A stretch of DNA of 64,000 bases, taken from positions 62,001-126,000 of the forward strand of contig CAIYNU010000017.1 in assembly GCA_903927615.1 (NCBI GenBank). The letters are read 5' to 3'. Source of the stretch: an uncultured Rhodospirillales bacterium (GTDB taxonomy: Bacteria > Pseudomonadota > Alphaproteobacteria > Azospirillales > Azospirillaceae). A model generated the notes under the pieces. That model did no database searches, was not told where the DNA came from, and worked only from the letters and a program-made list of their open reading frames with translations. A program made the position numbers and the translations under genes. This document shows positions 18,593-26,879 of this stretch, piece by piece. The stretch's first letter is position 1; each line of letters begins with the position of its first letter.

Positions 18593-18977
18593 TCCGAAGC
18601 TCATCCCGATTAGGTCGGTGAGCGCATTTCCGCCCTCATCGTCGATCTGGTTCCGGGCGCGGCCCCCGACGCTCGAGTCGGCGCGGAAACCCGGTGTCTG
18701 ACCAACCTGATCGTGCCGGCGGGCAAGGTGCGTGGTCCGGCGTTGGTCACGCCCGACCGGCTCGAAGCCGTGGCGCGCCACGCGGTCAAAGACGTCGGCT
18801 GCGAGCGGGACGGTTTCCATTGGGAAAACGCCGAAGTTGAGGTCCCCGTCCATTCCCGGTCGGCCGACATCGCAGTCGGTGTCGACGCCGGCGCTGCTGC
18901 TTGGCCCCGACGCCAGGCGCAAGGCCACTCTGCGATCCGAGAATGGCAAGCGGGTGGGCGTGACCATGCATCAGTGA
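18593..18977 (+). pseudogene. metK: metK (S-adenosylmethionine synthetase) remnant
   Basis: The frame reads SEAHPD then TAG where MetK has SEGHPDK, continues VGERISALIVDL, then ARVGAETRCLTNLIVPAGKV, RGPALVTPDRLEAVARHAVK, DVGCERDGFHWEN and HSRSADIAVGVDA, a continuous match to alphaproteobacterial MetK. In another frame (18894-18977) it resumes LGPDARRKATLRSENGKRVG and ends. The start codon is missing, lysine is replaced by amber, about 50 codons are deleted in the middle, and the last half of the gene is gone. This is a dead copy; an essential metK must exist elsewhere. Confidence 0.85.
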
Positions 18978-18981
18978 GGGG

Positions 18982-19014
18982 GATTCACGGCGGCCGAAGA
19001 GGCCGCCGTGAATC
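18982..19014. terminator. perfect 14-base hairpin after metK remnant
   Basis: GATTCACGGCGGCC and its exact complement flank a 5-base loop (GAAGA). It directly follows the end of the metK remnant and faces the convergent acidic-protein gene. No T tract follows, so terminator function is inferred only from position and stem strength. Confidence 0.5.
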
Positions 19015-19114
19015 GACGCATGACCGCCGATGAGGGCGCCGAAGTCTCGCTCGAAGCGCCGCCGGTTTCGCCATTGGTCGCCGCGGCCGACGTCGCCTTG
19101 GGCGCGGACCGAGC

Positions 19115-19531
19115 CTAGCCCGCCGCCGGCTTGGGCTGGGGTTCGGCCGTCGGGACGGAGGCGTCGCCGGACTCGCCGTCGTCGTCTTCCGCGTCCTCGG
19201 TGGAAGAGCGGCGCTTGGCCCGTCGGGCCCCGGACTTGGCGATGGCAGAGTCAAAGCCGCTTTCCGCGCCGTCTTCGAGGCCGCGGCGGACGATGCTGTC
19301 CTGGGGCAACAACTCGACCAGGAAGACCGCGCTGAAAACCACGCCATAGGACAGGCCAAAGGCGGTGTGGTAGACGCCGGATCGCGCGGAAGATTTGACC
19401 TTCTGGGCCGCGGCCTTGGCGGAAACGGTGGCCTTGGACGCCGCGTCGCTGAAGGGGCTGGTGGCGCTCTCGATGGCCTCCCCCAGGTTGGCCAAAGGAT
19501 CGACGCTCACGGTTGCTTCGTTGGTAGTCAT
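19115..19531 (-). CDS. small membrane-associated acidic-tailed protein of the metal locus
   Basis: The 138-residue product starts at 19531, preceded by AAAGGAGAAAG. Residues about 5-55 are Ala-rich and amphipathic (DAASKATVSAKAAAQKVKSS). Residues about 57-80 are hydrophobic (YHTAFGLSYGVVFSAVFLVE), followed by a conserved-looking LLPQDSIVRRGLEDGAESGF block. The tail is basic, then Glu/Asp-rich, then Pro-rich. I do not recognise a named family. Its location beside P-type ATPase genes, and the Gly/Ala hydrophobic segment, suggest a membrane accessory protein; that is inference. Expression is from the minus strand, away from the ExoD-domain gene. Confidence 0.7.
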   Translation of the reverse strand: MTTNEATVSVDPLANLGEAIESATSPFSDAASKATVSAKAAAQKVKSSARSGVYHTAFGLSYGVVFSAVFLVELLPQDSIVRRGLEDGAESGFDSAIAKSGARRAKRRSSTEDAEDDDGESGDASVPTAEPQPKPAAG

Positions 19532-19802
19532 GGAATCTTTCTCCTTTACCAGTCGCGCTGCAATCGACCGGGTCACGCGAACCAGCCAATTGTATTTGGG
19601 CTTTTCGTGTCGTTTCCCCAGGATTATGGGCATCGAACACATCAAGGATGGCCCTGGGGTTCAACACCCGCAAAAGGACCATCCACAAAATACCAAACCC
19701 CATCGGGATGTCATTTGTTTCGTCCGAGGTTGCGTATTCACCATGCTGTGGCTGTGATTTATTGACCTGGACTCCGAGCTGTTCAGCCAACCTCTATCCC
19801 GC

Positions 19803-19831
19803 TTGACGCGGCCCGTCGCGCCATATATCCT
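19803..19831 (+). promoter_or_regulatory. strong sigma-70-type promoter for the ExoD-domain gene
   Basis: TTGACG (19803-19808), a 17-base spacer and TATCCT (19826-19831) form a near-consensus promoter 30 bases upstream of the ATG at 19861. The rest of the 19532-19802 gap shows no gene. Confidence 0.6.
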
Positions 19832-19860
19832 ACACCCTAGTAGACATATCGAAAAAGCGG

Positions 19861-21168
19861 ATGCCTGTCAATTCCATGATCATGTCGCTGCCTATCCGCC
19901 ATCGTGTGAATTTTCAACCGCAAGGGTGCCGCGAGCAGGTTCGTGCGTTCCCAAATCACGGCGCTTGGCAGGATCTTAGGGACCCAAAATTGTCCGTTCG
20001 CTTGCGCAAGGTTCTGACGGACGCTCCCGGCAAGCAATTTTTTTCCGTCAAAGAAATCATTGCAACCCTGGAGGGGCATCGTGGCCATCCTGGATCAAGT
20101 CACGGCGCCTCGCTGGCACTGTTTTCCGCTGCGGATCTGTTCGGGGCCAACGACGTCGACGCGGTTGCAAGCCAGGTGTCCATGGCCGTCGGGGCCAGTC
20201 TGGCCACGGGCCAACCATCGATTTCCGTTCCCCGGTCGATTCTGCGGCGTCGGATTCCCAGAAACTCGCTCGCCATCCTGATCCACGGTATCGCCAATTT
20301 GATGGATTCCGCCGACGGGGTGATGCGGCAGCGCTGGAACTGGGTTTTCCACCCGATGATGAGTAAGGTGCTTGGCCTGATGATCTTTTTGCTGGGCGTG
20401 GCCAGCATGGCGCCGTTCGTCGGCGGCGGGGTACAGCACGCGGCTTCAGCCTTCCTGATGGGCATCGGCATGGCCCAGGGTGACGGGGTCGCGGTGATGA
20501 TCGGCGCGGCGGCCGGCGTTGCCGCCTTGGCCATCGCCGCTCTTGAACTGAGCAACGGCCGCCAGGTTTGGTCGAACATCAAGTCCTGGCTTTTGGACTG
20601 CGCCCGCGCGCTGGGCCTGGACGCCTTGGCCCGGTTGCTGGATCGCTGCTGCAACGGCTTGGGTGACATCATCCGCTTACGGTGGGGCCAAGTGTTGCTG
20701 GTCCTGATGTCGGCGAGCAGTCGCGCCGAATCTGAGGGGCGCCGCGCCGTCCAGTGGAGTGGTGATGGAAAACGCCCGGTTAAATTGCGGACCCTCGATG
20801 CGCGTCGCAGGGCAATTCAATCTTTGAAGGATAAACCGGAAGTGGACCTCGAGCGCTTTTACGTTTTCTCCATCGATTCGCCCTTGGACCAAACCAAGCG
20901 CAAGATTATCGCGGAGCAGATCGACCAGCACGCCGCCACCTTCGAGCGGGCGGTCACCTATAAGTGGCTGAAGCGCGGCGAGGAGCGTTTCCTTCGCCTG
21001 ACCGTGGACCCGGCGTTGATCGAGATCGTATTCCATCCCGACCGCGTCGAGTTTTACGGCGGGGCGCCGGCCTGGGCCAGGCTGCATTTCACCAGTGCTG
21101 TCCAGAACCAACTGAAGGATCGGCTGATGGACCTCCTGAAGCTCGCGGGCTTCGTGACCGCAGTCTGA
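19861..21168 (+). CDS. ExoD-domain membrane protein with extra C-terminal domain
   Basis: A 435-residue protein. Residues about 43-235 resemble ExoD (exopolysaccharide synthesis ExoD): an N-terminal LSVRLRKVL helix, GQPSISVPRSILRRRIPRNSL (118-137), a RWNWVFHP motif (158-165), then hydrophobic helices and the MGIGMAQGDGVAVMIGAAAG block (200-219). ExoD proteins are usually about 200 residues. Here a further 200 residues follow, with a helix-rich linker and a mixed alpha/beta end (ERFYVFSID, WLKRGEERFLRLTV, then a final amphipathic helix) that I cannot assign with confidence. The start could also be an internal ATG (19882). It converges with the P1B ATPase gene. Confidence 0.75.
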   Translation: MPVNSMIMSLPIRHRVNFQPQGCREQVRAFPNHGAWQDLRDPKLSVRLRKVLTDAPGKQFFSVKEIIATLEGHRGHPGSSHGASLALFSAADLFGANDVDAVASQVSMAVGASLATGQPSISVPRSILRRRIPRNSLAILIHGIANLMDSADGVMRQRWNWVFHPMMSKVLGLMIFLLGVASMAPFVGGGVQHAASAFLMGIGMAQGDGVAVMIGAAAGVAALAIAALELSNGRQVWSNIKSWLLDCARALGLDALARLLDRCCNGLGDIIRLRWGQVLLVLMSASSRAESEGRRAVQWSGDGKRPVKLRTLDARRRAIQSLKDKPEVDLERFYVFSIDSPLDQTKRKIIAEQIDQHAATFERAVTYKWLKRGEERFLRLTVDPALIEIVFHPDRVEFYGGAPAWARLHFTSAVQNQLKDRLMDLLKLAGFVTAV

Positions 21169-21199
21169 TCGCCGTCACGAGGAGAGCGCAAACGCAATA

Positions 21200-21225
21200 C
21201 CCCCGAGGAGCCCGCTCCTCGGGGG
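21200..21225. terminator. bidirectional GC-rich hairpin between convergent genes
   Basis: An 11-base perfect stem (CCCCCGAGGAG paired with CTCCTCGGGGG) and a 4-base CCCG loop lie between the 3' ends of the ExoD-domain and P1B ATPase genes. There is no T tract, but its placement fits a shared terminator. Confidence 0.65.
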
Positions 21226-21252
21226 GTCATCGTCTGTCTCGCGACAGATCGG

Positions 21253-23814
21253 TCAGAAGTCCTGCACGCCATGCTCACTCAGCAGCAGGGCCAGTTTCTC
21301 CCGTTCGGCCTGGATCTTGGCGGCTTTCCTGAGCGGCAACAGGCCGTTTGCGACCGCCGCTAAACCGCCGACCTGATTGAAAACCATGGAATGCATGACG
21401 CCAAAATTGGAGAACAGAGCGCCAGCGATGCAAACCGCATTCGTTCCTACGATCATATACCAGCTATTGCGAGTGTTGCGGTGCAGCTCGGTCGAGATGT
21501 CGCGCACCTGTAGAAGTTTTTCCAGGCTTTCTTCCATGAAGACGATCTCGGCCGTGTCTGTGGCGATACTGGAAGCGCCACGCAGAGAAATGGACACGTC
21601 CGCCTGCTTGAGTGCGATAGAGTCGTTGACGCCGTCGCCGATGAAGCACACCCGGCGGCCTTCTTCTTGCAGGGTCTTGACGTATTGGGCTTTGTCCTGG
21701 GGCAAAACTTCGGCGAAATAGCGGTCCATGCCCAACTTGCGCGCCAGCCTCTCGGTCGGACGCTGATGATCGCCGGAGATGATGGCCAAGTGCCTGGCGC
21801 CCCGCTCACGCAGGCCGGAAATCACATCCTGCGCCTCATTGCGTTCGGCGGCCCGCAGCTCCAGGGCGCCACCCAGGGCGTTGTCCACGCCCACCAGGAT
21901 CATGGAATTGCCTTCGTCGTGGACCCGTTCAACCTCGTGATCCAACTCAGGCGGCAGCTTGATGCCCTCGTGCCGGAGATAGCGGGCGCTGCCGACGCGC
22001 ACGATATGCCCGTCCACACCCACCGACACGCCGTAACCCACCGCGTATTTGGTCTCATCGGTGTCGGGCATGGGCAGGTTCAGGTGATGGAAGCGGTCCA
22101 AGATCGCTTTGGCGATGGGATGGCTGAACTTGTTCTCGGCTGCGGCCGCCCAGCTCAGTATCCGGGTTTCATCGTAGCGGTCATAGGTCAGGATGCGCCC
22201 CACTTCCGGCCGTTCGCGGGTCAGGGTGCCGGTCTTGTCGAACAGGAAGGTATCGACTTCGCGCAGGCGTTCCAGGGCACGGCCCGACTTGACCAGAATG
22301 CCCTGCTGCGCCGCCAGGTTGAGCGTCGACAGCATGGCGATGGGCGCCGCCATGCGGATTCCTGTGCCCAGGTCGCAATTGACCACAGCCACGGCCGGAT
22401 TGACACCCCGGGTCGCCAGGGTCAGGGCCCCCAGCGCCAGGGTGGGCAGAACGGCGCTGTCGGCCAGTTGCACGGCCCACGATTGGGCCTTCAGGGTATA
22501 GCCCGAGGTTTCATTGAGTATTTGGGCCAGCTTGGCTGCCGTGGTCTCCTCGCCCGCACAGGTCACGGCCACCCGCACCTTGCCGGCGATCATCGTGGTC
22601 GCTGCAAAGACCTTGTCGCCCTTTACCTTTTCCACCGGGGCGGATTCGCCGGTCAGGGCGTGCTGGTCGACCATCCCCATGCCGTCGACCACCTCGCCAT
22701 CAACGGGGACGGATTCGCCCGTGTGGATGACGATGATGTCGCCGGTCTTGATCTGGTGCAGCGAGGTTTCCACCACGGTTCCGTCGACCTCCAGCCAGAC
22801 GAAACGGGCTTGCTTACCGAACACGCTGAGCAGCATGCGCTTGGAATTCCGCTCGGTATGTTCCACGAGCTTGCGCGCCACGCTGAGCGACAGGCCGAGA
22901 ATCGACCCGGCCAGGACTTGGTTGGTGGCAAGGCAGGCCGCCACCACCACCGCGTCCAGAAGGTCCACGCCCAGGCGCTTCTCTTTGACCACCACGTCGT
23001 AGGCGCCCTGGAAGGTGGGGATAACGGAATACAACAAGACGGCGGCGCTGAGCGGCGCCAGGGCTGGCGCAATAAGGGTGGTAAAGGCGGCTAATACCAC
23101 CGCGGTTACCGACACGGGCAAATCGTAATCGACTTTCGACAGAGAGAAGTCGTCGGTCTTCGCCAGAGCGGCATCCAGCAGATCGACGATGTGACGCTTC
23201 TGTATATGTTTCTGGTTGTACTGGACCAGGACGGTGCCGGTCAGTTCCTGGATGGTGAACTTATCTACGCCGAAGGCATTGACCAAGTCGTTCTCGATGG
23301 CCTGGTGCAACGCCGCGCGGCGGCGCAGAATGGGATTTTCGAAGCGGATGCGACCGGGCATCTCGTGACGCACGACCCAGGTGGACAGGTGTGTGCCATA
23401 GCGCTGCATCTGGGTGCGGGTGGGAGTCCCCAGGCCGAAGGCTTCCGCCAGGGTGACGGGCCGCTGAGGGGGAATGGCGCCGCTGAGAGTCTGCGAAATT
23501 TCACGGAGCTGCCGGTTGATCCCTGACGCGCTGGGCGTGAAGCGAATTTCCGCCTTTCGGTCGCGCGCATCGACCACCACGCGCTCGACGAAGGGCAGCG
23601 AAAATGCACGTTCAAAGAACAGCCGAGCCGTGGCGCCCGCAGGACGGCCGGCGAAGCCTGCATCGAAAATGCGCAGCGTGCCGTGTTCAGAAACATCCAC
23701 ATGGGTAGCCGCGACCGTGACGGGATGATTCGAGCGTGTTATCAGGCTCTTAGCGCCTTCGAGGGAGGGCCGCCCTCGGCTGTTGAGATAGGACATCGCA
23801 GGTTTATGCCGCAC
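21253..23814 (-). CDS. P1B-type metal-transporting ATPase with HMA-like, CxxC-free N-terminus
   Basis: An 853-residue heavy-metal P-type ATPase with complete catalytic machinery: TGES (388-391), phosphorylated D526 in DKTGTLT, SHP (H565-P566) and GDGVND (726-731). The N-terminus has two HMA-like folds (about 45-115 and 140-225) with no CxxC; the second has the PGRIRFENPILRRR motif. The transmembrane metal-site motif is VVNCDLGTG (C480), with a single Cys and no CPC or SPC. Such atypical motifs occur in less-studied P1B subgroups, including the P1B-6 group of FezB. The transported metal is unknown. The start is GTG at 23814 or ATG at 23796; neither has a clear ribosome site. Confidence 0.9.
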   Translation of the reverse strand: MRHKPAMSYLNSRGRPSLEGAKSLITRSNHPVTVAATHVDVSEHGTLRIFDAGFAGRPAGATARLFFERAFSLPFVERVVVDARDRKAEIRFTPSASGINRQLREISQTLSGAIPPQRPVTLAEAFGLGTPTRTQMQRYGTHLSTWVVRHEMPGRIRFENPILRRRAALHQAIENDLVNAFGVDKFTIQELTGTVLVQYNQKHIQKRHIVDLLDAALAKTDDFSLSKVDYDLPVSVTAVVLAAFTTLIAPALAPLSAAVLLYSVIPTFQGAYDVVVKEKRLGVDLLDAVVVAACLATNQVLAGSILGLSLSVARKLVEHTERNSKRMLLSVFGKQARFVWLEVDGTVVETSLHQIKTGDIIVIHTGESVPVDGEVVDGMGMVDQHALTGESAPVEKVKGDKVFAATTMIAGKVRVAVTCAGEETTAAKLAQILNETSGYTLKAQSWAVQLADSAVLPTLALGALTLATRGVNPAVAVVNCDLGTGIRMAAPIAMLSTLNLAAQQGILVKSGRALERLREVDTFLFDKTGTLTRERPEVGRILTYDRYDETRILSWAAAAENKFSHPIAKAILDRFHHLNLPMPDTDETKYAVGYGVSVGVDGHIVRVGSARYLRHEGIKLPPELDHEVERVHDEGNSMILVGVDNALGGALELRAAERNEAQDVISGLRERGARHLAIISGDHQRPTERLARKLGMDRYFAEVLPQDKAQYVKTLQEEGRRVCFIGDGVNDSIALKQADVSISLRGASSIATDTAEIVFMEESLEKLLQVRDISTELHRNTRNSWYMIVGTNAVCIAGALFSNFGVMHSMVFNQVGGLAAVANGLLPLRKAAKIQAEREKLALLLSEHGVQDF

Positions 23815-23862
23815 AATTGTGAAGATGGTTCAAAGCGTCGTGCCGCCCAATCGCGGGGCTGA

Positions 23863-24153
23863 TCAGCCGCCAAGGCGCGCACGCACCTCGGCGCGCTTGG
23901 CCTTCCAGAAGCCCGTGCGCGGCGCGGCCGATGGCGGAACCTGCTTCTGGCGTCTGCGTTTCTCGGCCATCTTGTCGGTGGCGTCCTCGATCTTCCCCAC
24001 CACCAGGCCGGCGACTTTGGTATAGGCCTCCCCAATCGCCCCCACCGCCGATTGGAAGCCGCCCTTCAACCGGGAAACGGGGGAACCCGCCGTGGCGGGA
24101 TCAACGGGTCCGGCCGGCGCTGGCTGCGGGGCCTGGTCAGTGTCCGTGGTCAT
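23863..24153 (-). CDS. small basic-tailed accessory protein of the metal locus
   Basis: A 96-residue protein starting at 24153 behind AGGAGACTTG. The first 25 residues are Pro/Ala/Asp-rich. Residues about 27-62 form an amphipathic, Gly/Ala-rich helix (LKGGFQSAVGAIGEAYTKVA then GLVVGKIEDATDKMAE). The last 30 residues are strongly basic (KRRRQK, KAKRAEVRARLGG). No TM helix or known family is evident. It sits 48 bases upstream of the P1B ATPase gene on the same strand, so the two are probably co-transcribed. A membrane-curving or scaffold role would be speculation. Confidence 0.7.
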   Translation of the reverse strand: MTTDTDQAPQPAPAGPVDPATAGSPVSRLKGGFQSAVGAIGEAYTKVAGLVVGKIEDATDKMAEKRRRQKQVPPSAAPRTGFWKAKRAEVRARLGG

Positions 24154-24200
24154 GGAATCAAGTCTCCTGTCCCGGGGAGGGGGCGCGGCATTGCCCCGTC

Positions 24201-24239
24201 AGGCTAATCACAAAAAACATATTGTCAACTAGTTTTGTG
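24201..24239. promoter_or_regulatory. divergent promoter region with inverted repeat
   Basis: Between the divergent 96-residue-protein and pseudo-ATPase genes lies a 7-base inverted repeat (CACAAAA 24209-24215, TTTTGTG 24233-24239). On the minus strand TTGACA (24223-24228) and TAGCCT (24201-24206), 16 bases apart, could be a promoter for the 96-residue protein. The repeat arms bracket this -35, a good place for an operator. The A6CATATT 12-mer shared with 18545-18556 lies inside. Confidence 0.4.
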
Positions 24240-24278
24240 GGATTGTAGACTTCTGGCGCCCCTTCGGAGTAGCCCTTG

Positions 24279-26834
24279 ATGACCGATGACGCCGAGCCGG
24301 TTTCGGCCACGAACAATCCCTCTCCCACGGTCATTGGCCGGCGCAATCCCGGCGACGCGCCGGCCCGACCGGTCGGCCGGGCCGAGTGCTTGGACCTGCG
24401 CATCCAGCAGGGCCGCCTTAGCTTCACCCACCCGGCCTTCAAGGGCGAAGGTTCGGACGCCATCGTGCGGCGCTTCCTGGAAGCGGCTTTTTCCCTGTCC
24501 GAGGTGCGGGCGGTCGACATCTGCCGCGAGCGCGGGCATGTGGCCATCGAACTGACGCCACTGGCCGATCCGGCTCAGGTCTGGCCGCGCCTGGGGGGGA
24601 TGCTGCGCAACCACTTCGTCGCCGACGATTCTCGATTGGTCCGGGGCATCGCCACCATCAGCCTGGCGCCCCCGGAACCGGGCGCCAAGATTCACATCGG
24701 CAAAGTGGGGCAAAGCCTGGCGGTATTTCGCGGCAAGGAAATCACCCCCAGCGTCTTGCGCATCTCGAATCCGCTACTGCGCCGCCGCGACGTGCAGTAT
24801 CGCCTGCGGGAGAACCTGCGTTGGGTCCATGGGGTGCATGACATTCGCTCGAACCGCCTCTTTGGCAGCGCCACCGTCTTCTACGATCCCGGCGTGATCG
24901 ACACGGATACGCTGCTGCACCAGTTGAATCTGGCGTGGCCAAGTCTGATCGACGGCCCGTCTCCGCAGCGGGTGCCCTACAAGTTTTTCATCGGCGGCGG
25001 CTTGCTCGGCTTGTGCGCCACCGCGACGTTCGCCTATCCCGCTCTGCTCCCGTGGGCCACGGTGGCCGTGATCCTGTATTCCCTGCCCAACGTATACAAC
25101 GCTGCGCGAGAGCTGGCCAAAGGTAAAGTGGGTCTGTACGCGATGTTTACCGCCCGCTTGGCCCTTTTGATGGTGACGCAGCTTCCGCTGGTCTTGTCCC
25201 TGAATGTCACCCTCACCCAGATGTGGACACATTTGGCGCGAGGCCTGGCCCGGAACGCCGAGCGGCGCCTGTTTGCCGGCCAGCGGCGGCGCTTTGTGTT
25301 GGCCCGAGTGCGCGATCCCAATACCGGCACAATCAATGTGGGTGTGGATCAGCTACCGCCGGATGCCATGATCGTGTCGGAGGCGGGCGAGTACATCCCT
25401 GTGGACGGCGTCATCGTCGATGGACTTGCCGCCATCGACGAATATGTGCTGACCGGCGTTCGCTCCCTGGTGAACAAGAGCACGGGCGACACCGTTTACG
25501 CCGGCACCCAGGTGAGCGATGGCCACATTGCCGTGCGGACCATCAAGAAGGGTGGCGCTACCGCGTCGGCGGCCCTGGCGGCCTCGCTGCCCTACAGGCT
25601 CGTCGCCGATCTGCCCTCCACGGAAGAAGCCCAACGCATCGGCGACCGCAACGCCCGTTTCGCCCTGGCGGCGGCCGGCGTGGCACTGGCGGTAACCGGC
25701 ACGCCGCCCCTATCGCAGGCCATTATCCGCCCCGATTATGCCACCGCGCCGTGGCTCAGCTCGCATTTGTCGGCGCTGACCGCCATTGCCGATGGCTTGC
25801 CGCAGGGCGTGCTCCTGCGCAACCCGTCGGCGCTGGACATCCTGCCCACCGCCGATATCTTCGTTTTTGACGATGGGGTCGATTTTGATCGCAAGCACCT
25901 GACTGTCGCCCGCATCGTCGCCCCGGATGCTCTTCAGGCGAGGGAGGCGCTGGCACTTGCCGTCGCGGCGTTTGCCGGCCACGACACGGCCCGGGCGGAT
26001 GCCCTGAATCAGGCGGCGCTGTCGCTTGGCGTTTCGCACGTCCCCATTGGTTGCCGTAGCACCCGCGCCGGCGCCGTTCGCATCCGCGACAAGGCCGGGC
26101 GTCACTTCACGGTGGCGACCCACGCCTTTGCCCGGCAGCATGGGTTTACTCACTTGCCGAGTTTCCTGCCCTCGCAACTGGCGGGGGGCACCGCCGACGC
26201 CGATCTGGCTCCGGTGGTGGTCGCCCATGACCGGACTGTCGTCGGGGTGATCCTGTTCAACCGGCGTGGCCGGGGTATCGTGTCCGATACGGTCGCAGCA
26301 CTGAGGGCGCGCAACAAGCAGGCGCGCTTCCTCCATCTGTCCTCGTCGCGCCAGGACCTGGCCGAGGCGCGAACCGCCCATTTGGGTTTGGACGCGGTCT
26401 TCGGCGGCGCCGACCCTCTCGCCAAGGCTACCGCGCTGCGCAATCTCAGCCAGCGGGCCATTTGGATCGGCAAGGGCTCGGATCCCAGCGGCGCCCTGGC
26501 TCGGCAGGCCAGCGCCGTCAGCATCTCCGTCGACGGGTTGGGCCACCTGGGCGAGGACCAGGCCGATATCGTGCTGCTGCGGAGCGATCCCTTGGCGATC
26601 CTGACTGCCGACACGCTGTCGCGGCAGCACGCCGCCCGCCTGAAAGCCGACTACCGCGCGATCAATACCGCCAATGTGGCGGGCTTGGCCGGCGCCCTCT
26701 TGGCTGGATTCGGCACCATGGAGGTTAGTTTGCTGTCCCATGTCGGCACGGCGGCCGTGTATTTTTCTCGCAAGTCCGCGCTGGAGCGGGGGCCGTACCG
26801 AGCCCCGTCCCACCACGCCCGATCCACGGCGTAA
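24279..26834 (+). CDS. catalytically dead P-type ATPase paralogue (pseudo-ATPase)
   Basis: An 851-residue protein that aligns along its length with the P1B ATPase at 21253: HMA-like domains (including ISNPLLRRRDVQYRLREN), TM helices, actuator, and P and N domains. The catalytic signature motifs I could check are lost. TGES has become TGVR (392-395), DKTGT is DDGVD (531-535), the HP motif is HDTARAD, GDGVND is GKGSDP, and the membrane Cys is absent (DYATAPWLS). The frame is open, GC-rich and free of stops, so selection has kept the protein while ATP hydrolysis is very unlikely. It could be a structural or regulatory partner of the active ATPase. ATG at 24279 is preferred over TTG at 24276. Confidence 0.85.
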   Translation: MTDDAEPVSATNNPSPTVIGRRNPGDAPARPVGRAECLDLRIQQGRLSFTHPAFKGEGSDAIVRRFLEAAFSLSEVRAVDICRERGHVAIELTPLADPAQVWPRLGGMLRNHFVADDSRLVRGIATISLAPPEPGAKIHIGKVGQSLAVFRGKEITPSVLRISNPLLRRRDVQYRLRENLRWVHGVHDIRSNRLFGSATVFYDPGVIDTDTLLHQLNLAWPSLIDGPSPQRVPYKFFIGGGLLGLCATATFAYPALLPWATVAVILYSLPNVYNAARELAKGKVGLYAMFTARLALLMVTQLPLVLSLNVTLTQMWTHLARGLARNAERRLFAGQRRRFVLARVRDPNTGTINVGVDQLPPDAMIVSEAGEYIPVDGVIVDGLAAIDEYVLTGVRSLVNKSTGDTVYAGTQVSDGHIAVRTIKKGGATASAALAASLPYRLVADLPSTEEAQRIGDRNARFALAAAGVALAVTGTPPLSQAIIRPDYATAPWLSSHLSALTAIADGLPQGVLLRNPSALDILPTADIFVFDDGVDFDRKHLTVARIVAPDALQAREALALAVAAFAGHDTARADALNQAALSLGVSHVPIGCRSTRAGAVRIRDKAGRHFTVATHAFARQHGFTHLPSFLPSQLAGGTADADLAPVVVAHDRTVVGVILFNRRGRGIVSDTVAALRARNKQARFLHLSSSRQDLAEARTAHLGLDAVFGGADPLAKATALRNLSQRAIWIGKGSDPSGALARQASAVSISVDGLGHLGEDQADIVLLRSDPLAILTADTLSRQHAARLKADYRAINTANVAGLAGALLAGFGTMEVSLLSHVGTAAVYFSRKSALERGPYRAPSHHARSTA

Positions 26835-26879
26835 CGCCCATTTTTCCGCAAGCTCCAGGTCAAGACAGGGAACGAGCCA

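Noticed and set aside
18389-18967. 192-codon minus-strand frame
   Set aside because: Overlaps the metK remnant in the opposite sense and covers AT-rich intergenic DNA; no support.
21667-23094. 475-codon plus-strand frame opposite the P1B ATPase
   Set aside because: Antisense shadow with Gly/His/Gln-rich, motif-free product.
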